From assembly GCA_965224095.1 (NCBI GenBank), contig OZ245039.1, forward strand, positions 1,488,001 through 1,552,000: a stretch of 64,000 bases of DNA, given 5' to 3'. Origin of the DNA: JBPEWY01 sp965224095. Its GTDB lineage: Bacteria; Bacteroidota; Bacteroidia; Flavobacteriales; Flavobacteriaceae. The first letter of the stretch is position 1. Each line of letters begins with the position of its first letter. The notes beneath the pieces were generated by a model. The model was given only the letters and a program-made list of their open reading frames with translations. It did no database searches and was not told where the DNA came from. Positions 1-8,338 of the stretch are shown in pieces. The position numbers were made by a program, and so were the translations under genes.

Positions 1-1487
1 TTAATTACCCCCTCATCGTTTAAATTAACCCGGTATAGTACTCCGTTAAATGATGCAGCCAACAGGTCGCCTTTGAGCGAATTTCCGAGATTACTCGCCG
101 TATATTCTGTTAATCCGTTAGTAGACGATTCTAAGGTATATAAGGAAAGGTCATCAACACCGGGATTCTGGTAGTCACCTTCTACCGGATTAGCCATCGA
201 AAGTGGTACCGGGGGCCAGTCAACCGGCAAGGTGGTTTTAAGATCGTTTGTTACCTGAGTTCTCCAGACACCATTGGCCCCTCCTGCTCCATCGGCAATA
301 TCATGAGTAAACAAACCAGCACCTGAAGGATTTGCCCGAACCGGATTTGGATGTCCGCCGTAATACCCTTTTCCAGTAATAAGGTGTAATCCGTCCAGAT
401 TATTTACCTGCGCATCATTCGGGCCAGGACCATTGGAACCGGGTTCTCCGGCTATCCATTCGTTAGTGGCCGTTCCCACGCCTTCATTTGCAGGATGACC
501 GCCCCAACCGCCATTAGCACCGTTATCCCAGGTATACATCTTACCTGTTTCACTGATTACCAGATCGTATGCATTTCTAAAACCGGGAGCGTAGATTTGT
601 ACCGGTCCGTCGGAAACCAGTTTTGCCTGATTCATCCCATCATTCCCTCCAAAAGGATCGTTAACGTCTATTCCGTCGTATCCCGCGGCAGAAGGATCCT
701 CTATGCCATTTACATTCGCCCTGGTGGGGTCGTCTAAGGTGGGTAAGTCATAGTAATATTTATCTCCGGTGGTTGTATCGGTTTTAATCGGCATTGCCTC
801 AATAGCCGTCAAATCAATAGAAAGAACCGCGCCGGCCAGCGCAAATTCTGTAATAAATGCAAAATTATTCGACGGAGCTCCCGCATTCGTATTTCCTCCC
901 GATGCCAGGTACAAAATATTATTTACAGGATCTAATTGCAATCCGTTTGCGGCGTGTAGCTCTTCCGATCTGGGAAGCCCCCTCACTATATCAACTTTCT
1001 CCCAACCCGTTTCGGTTTTTGTAAGTCTTGAAATCGTACTTGAATTCGTATCCAGATTTGTATCGGTTCCTCCACCACCACCGCCATTACGCTGGTCGCT
1101 TGAACATACATACATAACAGGATTTTCCGGTGTTCCAACGAGAAGCAGCCCGGTGATTTGCCTGGTTTGCTGAGCTGTATTAACCGTCCCGTCATCATCG
1201 TGATTCACAATGTTTTTAACCAAATCAATGGTTTCCGTAGCGGTTACTTCATAATCCAAAGCTCCGTTTCTAATCACCGTGTAAGCGTGAATATCGCCTG
1301 TCAAATTTGTTACATACAACCTACCGTCCGGTCCGAACTGCAGGCTTGTAGGATTATCAATGGATTCTCCTTTTAAAAAGCTAAGAGAAAACGATTGTCC
1401 ATACAATGAATTTGATACTAAAAAAGATAGGGGGAAAGAGAAAACAATAAGCAGGTGGGTTAATCGTCCGCGTAAAGTTGTTGCCAT
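1..1487 (-). CDS. Secreted beta-propeller protein, sorbosone/glucose dehydrogenase-like (3' end outside window)
   Basis: An open frame of 495 codons runs off the left edge of the window without a stop. It begins MATTLRGRLTHLLIVFSFPL and has a hydrophobic signal peptide that probably ends at YGQ|SF (about residue 31). The following part has propeller-type phrases such as NPTSLQFGPDGRLYVTN, AANGLQLDPVNNILYLASGG and QIYAPGFRNAYDLVIS, which match the blades of PQQ-dependent sugar (sorbosone) dehydrogenase-like proteins. A poly-Gly stretch lies near residue 135. The C-terminus is missing, so a malectin domain or T9SS sorting tail, both common in such flavobacterial proteins, cannot be checked. Sugar oxidation is an inference from the fold; enzymatic activity is unproven. 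Confidence 0.75.
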   Translation of the reverse strand, partial: MATTLRGRLTHLLIVFSFPLSFLVSNSLYGQSFSLSFLKGESIDNPTSLQFGPDGRLYVTNLTGDIHAYTVIRNGALDYEVTATETIDLVKNIVNHDDDGTVNTAQQTRQITGLLLVGTPENPVMYVCSSDQRNGGGGGGTDTNLDTNSSTISRLTKTETGWEKVDIVRGLPRSEELHAANGLQLDPVNNILYLASGGNTNAGAPSNNFAFITEFALAGAVLSIDLTAIEAMPIKTDTTTGDKYYYDLPTLDDPTRANVNGIEDPSAAGYDGIDVNDPFGGNDGMNQAKLVSDGPVQIYAPGFRNAYDLVISETGKMYTWDNGANGGWGGHPANEGVGTATNEWIAGEPGSNGPGPNDAQVNNLDGLHLITGKGYYGGHPNPVRANPSGAGLFTHDIADGAGGANGVWRTQVTNDLKTTLPVDWPPVPLSMANPVEGDYQNPGVDDLSLYTLESSTNGLTEYTASNLGNSLKGDLLAASFNGVLYRVNLNDEGVI

Positions 1488-1814
1488 ATAGTGTATATTT
1501 TCATTTCACGTTACAACATTAAATATTTCTCATAAGAATCAAGTACTAAAAAAAGTTCAAATATCAGATTTTAGACTAAGCGGTTAAATGACTCGATCAA
1601 AGACCATTAGTCCAGTAAACAGTTCAATATGTAATGCGCTTATCCCATTTTATGATCCTTTTAACCGTTCTAAAGAAAGCAGGTATCGGTTACATTAAAC
1701 ACTGAAATTGGCATGTAATGATATAATAAGTACGATTGTGTAACTTTATAAAGAAAACAGTATTCAGTTGTCCTGTTTTTCCATGTTTTTTTGACTTTAT
1801 ATAAACAGATTACT
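1488..1814. other. Divergent intergenic region
   Basis: This AT-rich stretch separates the minus-strand propeller gene from the plus-strand sigma-factor operon. It should carry both promoters. A weak TAnnTTT-like box (TAACTTTA) lies at 1741-1748, but no TTG is suitably spaced upstream. I see no gene or repeat here. Confidence 0.4.
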
Positions 1815-2132
1815 ATGGAAGAAGATTTATTTAATGAAATAAGAACCGGGTTCTGCCTGAGGGATCCGTCAATTAAGAATGGAAAAATGATGCGTTCGGA
1901 GGCTATTACTTATAAAGACAAGGTATTTGCTTTCTTTTCCCGCAAGAAAAAAATGGTTTTTAAGCTAGGCAAAGCATTTAATCCAGACACCTATGGGGTA
2001 GAAATTTCGGTTTTTAATCCCTTTAAAAAAAGAGGTCCGCTCAACGGATGGTTTGAGGTTTCGTATGACCATAAAGAACAATGGGAATCGCTTACTGAAA
2101 AAGCACTAACACACATAAAAAATGAAATATGA
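1815..2132 (+). CDS. Small conserved hypothetical protein, possibly TfoX-N-like fold
   Basis: The product is 105 aa, starting MEEDLFNEIRTGFCLRDPSI. An upstream TTG at 1791 would add eight residues, but ATG at 1815 is preferred because the extension (MTLYKQIT) looks non-coding. The middle part (KMMRSEAITYKDKVFAFFSR) recalls the N-terminal TfoX/YjbR-like alpha/beta fold, but the resemblance is weak. The stop overlaps the ATG of the DUF2461 gene (ATGA), so this is the first gene of a four-gene operon ending in an ECF sigma factor. Function is unknown; the context suggests a small regulatory or stress protein. Confidence 0.6.
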   Translation: MEEDLFNEIRTGFCLRDPSIKNGKMMRSEAITYKDKVFAFFSRKKKMVFKLGKAFNPDTYGVEISVFNPFKKRGPLNGWFEVSYDHKEQWESLTEKALTHIKNEI

Positions 2133-2785
2133 TCACCAAAGCTTATATCAATTTTTTTAGAGGTTTAGAACGAAATAACAATCGGGAATGGTTTCATGAA
2201 CACAAAAACGAATACGAGGTTTATGTTAAAAAGCCGTTTCTGGAACTTTTGGATCAGTTAATTCCAAAAGTTAAAGAACTGGAACCTGAAATCTCGACCA
2301 ATCCGAAAGACGCATTGTTCCGGATAAATAGGGATATCCGCTTCTCTAAAGACAAAACACCTTATAATACGCTGATGAAGGCAGGGTTCTCACCAGGCGG
2401 AAAAAAATCTTTTTTGCCCGGGTTTTATTTGGGGATAGGTGCCGAAAAAATCCATATGGGAGGGGGTTTATTTAATATAAAAGCTCCGGAATTAAAAAAG
2501 GTAAGACAGCTTATTAAACGACACCCCGATACATTTACCAATATTCTCACTTCGGAAGGGTTTAAAAAAAGTTTCGGTCAACTGGCAGGAGAACAGGCAA
2601 AGCGCCTGGATAAAGAATTCACTCCTCTTCTTAATACCGTACCTCATATTGCCAACAAACAGTTTTACGCTATGCAAAATGCACCCCTGTCTGACTATTT
2701 GGACGGTAAGAAAATGGAAGCGCTGATCCTGAAGCATTTCACTGAGATATCAAAACTTAATCACTTTCTTAAGAATGCTTTTTAA
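2129..2785 (+). CDS. DUF2461 family protein
   Basis: The product is 218 aa, the usual length of the DUF2461 (TIGR02453) family. Family hallmarks are the N-terminal FFRGLERNNNREWFHEHK segment, LFRINRDIRFSKDKTPYNT at about residues 64-82, and the FYLGIGAEKIHMGGGLF block. The biochemical function of the family is unknown. It is translationally coupled to both neighbours: ATGA overlap upstream and TAATG overlap downstream. It probably shares regulation with the DGPF protein and sigma factor that follow. Confidence 0.9.
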   Translation: MITKAYINFFRGLERNNNREWFHEHKNEYEVYVKKPFLELLDQLIPKVKELEPEISTNPKDALFRINRDIRFSKDKTPYNTLMKAGFSPGGKKSFLPGFYLGIGAEKIHMGGGLFNIKAPELKKVRQLIKRHPDTFTNILTSEGFKKSFGQLAGEQAKRLDKEFTPLLNTVPHIANKQFYAMQNAPLSDYLDGKKMEALILKHFTEISKLNHFLKNAF

Positions 2786-3105
2786 TGAAACATTATTTAT
2801 TATTACTAAAGGGTAAGCGAGAACTGGATTATTCTCCCGGGGAGTTGCAAAAACGACTGGATGAATACCGATTATGGGTACAATCAATCGAAGCGCATTA
2901 TGTGTCTGATAACCGGCTTGAAAGAAAAGGCTCTTTAATAAAAGGCAAACACACTATTAAAACAGACGGTCCTTTTCTGGAAGCCAAAGAAATTATTGCC
3001 GGTTTTGTAATTCTAAAAGCGGGAAGTTTGGAAGAGGCTACTTCCATTGCGAGAACCTCTCCGTTACTACAATATTTTGAAATCATGGTACGTCCCATAA
3101 TATAG
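2785..3105 (+). CDS. YCII/DGPF-domain protein, partner of ECF sigma factor
   Basis: The product is 106 aa and contains the diagnostic DGPF motif (KTDGPFLEAKEIIAGF, about residues 54-70) of the YciI-like family. DGPF proteins are the conserved genomic partners of ECF42 sigma factors, and the ECF gene follows after 3 bp. The start overlaps the DUF2461 stop (TAATG). The fold is a dimeric ferredoxin-like barrel; its role with the sigma factor is not established, although the association is consistent enough to be used in ECF42 classification. Confidence 0.9.
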   Translation: MKHYLLLLKGKRELDYSPGELQKRLDEYRLWVQSIEAHYVSDNRLERKGSLIKGKHTIKTDGPFLEAKEIIAGFVILKAGSLEEATSIARTSPLLQYFEIMVRPII

Positions 3106-3108
3106 CTT

Positions 3109-4356
3109 GTGAAAAAAATTAATTCCGATAGTAAAGTACTCGCCGGGCATTTTTTTCGTCACAGTTATTCAAAAATTGTGGCGGTTTTAATCCGGTACTT
3201 TGGCCTGAAACAGGTTGAAATTGCCGAAGACATTGTTCAGGATGTCCTGGTTCAGGCCATGGAACAATGGAGTATTAAAGGTATCCCAGACAATCCCGAG
3301 GGGTGGTTAATGGATGTAGCTAAAAAGAAAACCATCAATTTATTAAAGCGTAATCAGCTTCTGCAAAACAAAATCCTTCCCCAATTAAAGCATTCCGATG
3401 CGTTGCAAACTGAAATTGTTCTCAGTGAAGAGGTCATCTCAAACAGTACACTTAAAATGATCTTTACCTGCTGTCATCCGGATATAGCCGTTGAATCGCA
3501 AATTGCCCTGGCTCTGAAAACGCTATGCGGATTTAGTATTCCCGAAATTGCTCATGCGCTGTTAAGCACGGAAGCCAATATTAACAAAAGACTTTACAGG
3601 GCTAAGGTAAAATTCAGAAATGGTACCATTGATTATGCTATTCCTCAAAATGATGAGCTCCCCCGCAGAATAACTGTGGTTTGTAAAACCCTATACCTGC
3701 TTTTTAATGAAGGATATTATTCCGTTTATGGAAAATCTATAGTTCAAAAGGAATTGTGTTTCGAAGCCATTCGCTTACAGGAGATCTTAAAAGATTCATT
3801 TCCGGACTCGACCGAAATAAAGGCATTACTCGCTCTTATGTATTTGCATTTTGCACGTATGGAAGGTAGAATTGATAAAAACGGAATCCTTATCACACTG
3901 GAAGCACAGGACAGAAACTTATGGGATCAACAACTCATAGGTATGGGATTGGATCTTTTAACGCAATCTATAAGTTCCACTGATGTAAACACCTATCAAC
4001 TACAGGCCGGAATTGCTGCAGAGCACGCCATGGCCAAAAACTTTTCTTCAACGAATTGGAAGTATATATATAAACAATACGGAATCTTATCTGCTATAGA
4101 TCCAAATCCAATTGTTCTTTTAAACGAACAAATTGCCCGATTTTATTTTGGAGAACAGGAAGAGGCCTTACTGGCCCTTGAAGAGCTGACCAATATCCGG
4201 GAATTAAAAGCCAATCCCCTTCTCTATTGTACGCTATATGTTTTATGCAAAAAACTTAAGAAAGTAAAGGAAGCAGCTTTGTATCACGACAGAGCCCTTG
4301 AGTTTTCTTCGGCCGTGGAACGGCTGCACATTAAAAGCATATTGACAAAATTATAA
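3109..4356 (+). CDS. ECF42-type RNA polymerase sigma factor with C-terminal extension
   Basis: The product is 415 aa, more than twice a minimal ECF sigma factor. Region 2 (about residues 12-80) contains the IAEDIVQDVLVQAMEQW and PEGWLMDVAKKKTINLLKR segments; region 4 (about 115-165) contains LCGFSIPEIAHALLSTEANI, a helix-turn-helix. The remaining 240 residues form the helical, TPR-like DUF6596 extension typical of ECF42, with the LFNEGYYSVYG signature near residue 200. The start is GTG, 3 bp after the DGPF gene. There is no anti-sigma factor; the C-terminal extension is thought to control activity in this group. The 3' end overlaps the convergent SRPBCC gene by 6 bp. Confidence 0.9.
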   Translation: MKKINSDSKVLAGHFFRHSYSKIVAVLIRYFGLKQVEIAEDIVQDVLVQAMEQWSIKGIPDNPEGWLMDVAKKKTINLLKRNQLLQNKILPQLKHSDALQTEIVLSEEVISNSTLKMIFTCCHPDIAVESQIALALKTLCGFSIPEIAHALLSTEANINKRLYRAKVKFRNGTIDYAIPQNDELPRRITVVCKTLYLLFNEGYYSVYGKSIVQKELCFEAIRLQEILKDSFPDSTEIKALLALMYLHFARMEGRIDKNGILITLEAQDRNLWDQQLIGMGLDLLTQSISSTDVNTYQLQAGIAAEHAMAKNFSSTNWKYIYKQYGILSAIDPNPIVLLNEQIARFYFGEQEEALLALEELTNIRELKANPLLYCTLYVLCKKLKKVKEAALYHDRALEFSSAVERLHIKSILTKL

Positions 4357-4821
4357 ATCCTCAACATACATTTTAAGTCCTTTCACATATTTTACGGGAG
4401 CTCCTTTAAATTGAGGTTTAACAAAGAGTGTATTCAATACCTGTCCAAATAAACCGTATTTCAATTTATACTGAAATGTAAAGATCGCTTCCGTTTCAGA
4501 CTCGCTTAGCGATTTCAATTTGATTTTTCCCCTCATAAATTCAAAGGGAGGCAACATTTTTCCGCCAATTACCTCGGTAACATACGAACTTCCCTCTTCC
4601 CAGTGAGTAATGCGCTCGGTCATTTCACCCATAGGTTTTAAAATACATTTGCGAACCGTTGCACTTTCGCTTTCCCCGGCAGGGATCATTAATGAATTTT
4701 TAATAAGCGGGTGGAACAAATGAATATTATCCGGTTTTTCAAGGACCTTCCAGACCTTTAATTTTGACGCGTAAATAATAGCTGTTCCATTAATGGTGGT
4801 TGTACTCCTGTTTGTTAACAT
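4351..4821 (-). CDS. SRPBCC (polyketide cyclase/START-like) family protein
   Basis: The product is 156 aa with the SRPBCC pattern: an N-terminal strand INGTAIIYASKLKVWKVLEK leading into LFHPLIKNSLMIP, a central CILKPMGEMTERITHWEEG segment, and a long C-terminal helix (VLNTLFVKPQFKGAPVKYVK). These proteins bind hydrophobic ligands in a deep helix-grip pocket; the ligand here is unknown. There is no signal peptide, so it is cytoplasmic. It lies 73 bp downstream of the CPBP protease gene, at the tail of the minus-strand cluster, and overlaps the sigma-factor gene end to end. Confidence 0.75.
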   Translation of the reverse strand: MLTNRSTTTINGTAIIYASKLKVWKVLEKPDNIHLFHPLIKNSLMIPAGESESATVRKCILKPMGEMTERITHWEEGSSYVTEVIGGKMLPPFEFMRGKIKLKSLSESETEAIFTFQYKLKYGLFGQVLNTLFVKPQFKGAPVKYVKGLKMYVEDL

Positions 4822-4893
4822 CGTATACTTTTTAATAATATCAATCAGAGCATTGGTTTTTGGACAGGCCCGGTTAATTATTATTTTAAAAAA

Positions 4894-5883
4894 TTAAGCA
4901 TTATTACGTTTCAACTTCCTATTGGATATTATTTGAATTATCACCACCAGGATAAACAGTATTCCAACAATAAGGATGGTTAACTCAGGTAAGGCATACA
5001 TCCCAAAAGCAAAAGCAACGATGATCAACATATAAATTAAATTACCACTGATGTCGGATTTTTTTAATTCATCTGAAAATTCTTTTAGGAGTCCAAATAT
5101 TTCTTTCCTCATAATCAGAACAACAATGATCATTATTATTAAAATAGCGATATCGTAGGGGTATTTCAAAGGAACGTTCATCAGCGCATGAATTATTATG
5201 GGTCCAACAATTGAAATCATGCTATACCGCATAAATGCTTTACCAAGCGATAGTATAAAAAACCCGAGCAGTAACCCTATATTAAGAACATCGGGCACAA
5301 AATATTGAAAATGTACCAGGATAAATAATAAAGAAATCAGAGGAACCACAAAAAAGTGAAAGGGTTTTGTAAGCCTGTATTGGGCATATCCTCTATAAAA
5401 GAGTTCCTCAAAGATGGGTATTACAAGGTAACTCCCAACCGCTAAAAACACCCAAAAGCCAAGGGTCCATTCTTTATTGAACAGCTCCCAATAATAAGGC
5501 TCCGTGCCCAGATTAAACCATTCATGCAGAATTAGCAATACCTTCATAGGAATTCCCAATAAACAAAAAAGAAGGACAGCCACTTTTATATTTTCCTTAA
5601 CCGATTTTTTTCCTCCGGTAACACCAAAGCTTTTTAAATTCCCTTTGTGCAGCAGGCGCGTTATGAGATAAGCCGGAATCATCAGGCATAAAAATTGAAC
5701 AAACAGTGTGTAAAATCCGATTTCGGCGAGCTTTAGGTAATCCGGATGTGCCGATGCCACGGCTTCATCAAGGAATTCCTGTAAGGGCGGTACATTAGCA
5801 ACATTAATAACCGTTTGGGTTAAGGTCCATCCCAAAACAAGAATACCGAGTACTTCAACGATGGCAATAAGTTTTTCTTTCAT
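4894..5883 (-). CDS. CPBP family intramembrane glutamic protease
   Basis: The product is 329 aa with about eight predicted membrane segments. Motif 1 (FEELFYRG, Glu159-Glu160 and Arg164), motif 2 (a FxxxH-type stretch, ILVHF, with His191) and a third His/Asn motif (IIHALMNV, near residue 235) are all present, so the Rce1/CPBP (formerly CAAX protease Abi) active site looks complete. A hydrophilic loop with a KKSDIS segment separates the last two helices. Bacterial members process peptides or membrane proteins, or act in bacteriocin self-immunity; the substrate here is unknown. It sits among secreted proteins in a minus-strand gene series. Confidence 0.88.
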   Translation of the reverse strand: MKEKLIAIVEVLGILVLGWTLTQTVINVANVPPLQEFLDEAVASAHPDYLKLAEIGFYTLFVQFLCLMIPAYLITRLLHKGNLKSFGVTGGKKSVKENIKVAVLLFCLLGIPMKVLLILHEWFNLGTEPYYWELFNKEWTLGFWVFLAVGSYLVIPIFEELFYRGYAQYRLTKPFHFFVVPLISLLFILVHFQYFVPDVLNIGLLLGFFILSLGKAFMRYSMISIVGPIIIHALMNVPLKYPYDIAILIIMIIVVLIMRKEIFGLLKEFSDELKKSDISGNLIYMLIIVAFAFGMYALPELTILIVGILFILVVIIQIISNRKLKRNNA

Positions 5884-5963
5884 AATCTCTTTTATTAATA
5901 AGTCAATTGTACGGTTTCTTTTAAGACGGAATTAAGACCTCATAATACAGATCCGACCGCCTA

Positions 5964-6656
5964 TTAATTTTCTTTCTTTTCATAAGAATTTAGAAGGTAT
6001 TTAATCTGAGTTGAATCCCGGATTACGATACCTTTAAAGGGAACTGCCTCTCTGGCAAACCAATTAACGGAATCTGCTTTTCCCAGGTAAACAGGCCCAT
6101 TGGGATCGTTAATCAATAAACCCGCCATTCCGTTTTCAAGAATAAACAGCATGACTCCTTCTCCATTTTCGGCGTCCAGTCCTAAGGTAACTCTATCTTT
6201 TCCGTTTACTTTCAGAAGGCCATAGCCGGAGCGTTCAAATCCTTTACTATTATTAATGGCAATTCCCGTTGCGGGGCCGATTCTCGGGCCTACATTCGGA
6301 TCCGGAACCGGATCTCCCAAAGCCAGTCTGTCTATACCGTTTTCATCCGGGATAATGATTCCGTTGGCCTCGTGTTTGTATTTGTGGTAATACGGACTAT
6401 GTACCTTATAATACCGTTCTCCCATAAAGCTTCTCACCTTAACGGTATCGGTCCTCACCCGATCTTTTGATTCAGGGACCGGAGCCCCGATTAAAATGCG
6501 ATCATTCCCGTTATGATCTTCAATAATAATCCCCTGGACTCTAATAATTCCGGAGTCTTCCTTTTCTCCGGTCAAAACTTTATAACCCAGAAAAGCAATT
6601 GCCAGAGACATAAGTAGTATGTATAGCTTTAACAGTTTCATTTTAGATGCTTCCAT
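5964..6656 (-). CDS. Membrane-anchored protein with D-x-NG-x-x-R repeats (paralogue 1)
   Basis: The product is 230 aa: an N-terminal membrane anchor (LYILLMSLAIAFLGYKVL, residues 10-27) followed by a periplasmic domain. The domain is built of repeated units of the form IxIxDxNGxxRxxLG, seen as IIEDHNGNDRILIGAP, IIPDENGIDRLALGDP, INNSKGFERSGYG and LKVNGKDRVTLGLD, then LLINDPNGPVYLGK. This suggests a stacked beta structure. The next gene upstream (6677-7399) is a clear paralogue and 14284-15033 a more distant one. I do not recognise a named family and give no function. Met6 is an alternative start. Confidence 0.6.
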   Translation of the reverse strand: MEASKMKLLKLYILLMSLAIAFLGYKVLTGEKEDSGIIRVQGIIIEDHNGNDRILIGAPVPESKDRVRTDTVKVRSFMGERYYKVHSPYYHKYKHEANGIIIPDENGIDRLALGDPVPDPNVGPRIGPATGIAINNSKGFERSGYGLLKVNGKDRVTLGLDAENGEGVMLFILENGMAGLLINDPNGPVYLGKADSVNWFAREAVPFKGIVIRDSTQIKYLLNSYEKKEN

Positions 6657-6676
6657 AGCAATTTGTTTTACCGAAT

Positions 6677-7399
6677 TTACTCTTTGGTGCTCAATAGTTT
6701 TTTTGATTTCTCATTGAGTGAATGGTTAATCTCGAAATTCGCTGTGGAATCTATAGCGTGGGAAATTCTTCCCTTTCCAGGTGTATCAAGAAGTAACATT
6801 GTTTGACCCGAAACACTGGATCCCAGATAGATTAACTGTCCCCCTTTTTGAGGATCGTTTACAATCATTCCCACTTTCTGACCAAAGAGTTCTTTTTCGG
6901 GAACAAACATGGCAATTCCCTCACCGCCCGGTCCGTCAATTCCCAAAGCGGCTACCTTCCTGTCTGAATAATACCCGAACCCTCCTCTTTCATCTCCGTT
7001 TTCATTGTTAAACACCATTCCGTAAGGCACATCACTACTTGACCTTTTCAGCAATTTTCCATTTTTCTGATAGGTGGGAGAAGCTCCGACTAGAACTCGA
7101 TCCCGGCCATTTTTATCCAGAATGAGTATCCCGCTCAGTGTATCCTTCCGATGTCTTGAGATATACGCAGTTATTTGCGAAGCAAGAATAATTCTTTCGT
7201 TGCCATTAGCATCTTCGATAATTAATTCCTGAACCCGCAGGCTTTTTACCGGTGTATTTTTTTTTGAAGTAAAACCGGAAGTAATCGTCCCTAAGAATAA
7301 TAATAGTAACAAGGAGAAAAGCAAAGTATTGATTCTTCGCAGAGACGTTAGTTCTTTAGTCACCCATATTTCAAATTCTTCGGAAGGCTTATTTTTCAT
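6677..7399 (-). CDS. Membrane-anchored protein with D-x-NG-x-x-R repeats (paralogue 2)
   Basis: The product is 240 aa. A short cytoplasmic N-terminus with charged residues (KPSEEFEIWVTKELTSLRR) precedes one membrane helix (TLLFSLLLLLFLGTITSGF, about residues 25-43). The external part repeats the motif of its neighbour: LIIEDANGNERIILAS, LILDKNGRDRVLVGASP, VFNNENGDERGGFGY, LGIDGPGGEGIAMFV and MIVNDPQKGGQLIYLG. The start overlaps the PD40 lipoprotein gene by 11 bp and the next paralogue follows after 20 bp, so these genes are co-transcribed. Tandem duplication explains the pair. The function is unknown. Confidence 0.6.
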   Translation of the reverse strand: MKNKPSEEFEIWVTKELTSLRRINTLLFSLLLLLFLGTITSGFTSKKNTPVKSLRVQELIIEDANGNERIILASQITAYISRHRKDTLSGILILDKNGRDRVLVGASPTYQKNGKLLKRSSSDVPYGMVFNNENGDERGGFGYYSDRKVAALGIDGPGGEGIAMFVPEKELFGQKVGMIVNDPQKGGQLIYLGSSVSGQTMLLLDTPGKGRISHAIDSTANFEINHSLNEKSKKLLSTKE

Positions 7400-8321
7400 A
7401 AGGAATATCTTTATTGGTTATATCAGTAATTCGGGATACATCGATTTGCATGATTCCGTTGTTGTATTCGTAGAAAAAGTACATTCCGTCCGGCGACAAT
7501 GTCGGTGTTAGCTCCCATATCCCTTCTTTATTGATTTGAGTCAGGGGTTTCGGGTTTTCCCACTTCCCATTCCTGCGATATGAGATAAACAGATCTATTT
7601 CTTTTGTAGCGGCTATGTATCGGTTAAAAATGATAAAACGTTCGTAAGGATCTATAACCAGATCGTTCTCTGCGTGTTCCGAATTCAACACTTTCAGGTT
7701 AACAGGCTGCTGGTATTGCCCCTTTACAAAGCGGGAAACATAGATATCCATACCTCCTTTACCTCCCGGACGATCCGAATTAAAGTAAAGGTCATTGGTA
7801 GCCGTGAGGGAAGGATAGGAATCGTAGGAAACGGAATTTACACCCGGCACCATTTGTGGCGTACTCCAGCCATCTGTGGTTTTTTTAAAAAACCAGATAT
7901 TGTGTTTTACGAAAACATTTGTAGAATCCGGATGCGACCTCGAGTTAAAAAACATAAGGCAATTATCTGCCGACAACACCGGATGATACGCATCGATTTC
8001 CAAAGCTATTTTAACGGGAACTCCCCATGTTTCTCCCAAAAACCGAACTTCGTAAATACCCATATATCTCTTCCCGTTTGGAAATTTCTTTTTTAACGGA
8101 TTAGAAATAAACAGGGAGTTTCCGTCATTAGAAAAAGCTATTCCGTTATTGGTTGTTAATATGCCTTTAAAAAAAGGAGTGGGTTTTGTAAGTGCTTCCG
8201 ATTTCGAAAACGGATATTGCGGTTTGGTGTGAACATTCTTTTTACTGCGACATCCTACCAAAAGTGTCCAGACAATTAATGTTTTTAAAAATTGAAATTT
8301 TATAAAGCTACCACGAACCAT
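7389..8321 (-). CDS. Lipoprotein with PD40 (TolB-like) beta-propeller repeats
   Basis: The product is 310 aa. The N-terminus ends in a lipobox (WTLLVGC, Cys about 24). The body has WD40-like PD40 repeats, each with an S/D-x-D-G or N-D-L-Y-F-N core: IAFSNDGNSLFISNP, PVLSADNCLMFFNSR, PSLTATNDLYFNSDRPGGKGGMD and PTLSPDGMYFFYEYNN. Such propellers in Bacteroidota are usually periplasm- or surface-facing scaffolds, often near OmpA-like proteins. No catalytic motif is visible. It overlaps the downstream repeat protein by 11 bp and lies 17 bp below the HExxH lipoprotein gene. Confidence 0.75.
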   Translation of the reverse strand: MVRGSFIKFQFLKTLIVWTLLVGCRSKKNVHTKPQYPFSKSEALTKPTPFFKGILTTNNGIAFSNDGNSLFISNPLKKKFPNGKRYMGIYEVRFLGETWGVPVKIALEIDAYHPVLSADNCLMFFNSRSHPDSTNVFVKHNIWFFKKTTDGWSTPQMVPGVNSVSYDSYPSLTATNDLYFNSDRPGGKGGMDIYVSRFVKGQYQQPVNLKVLNSEHAENDLVIDPYERFIIFNRYIAATKEIDLFISYRRNGKWENPKPLTQINKEGIWELTPTLSPDGMYFFYEYNNGIMQIDVSRITDITNKDIPYEK

Positions 8322-8338
8322 AAATTCTTACGACATTT

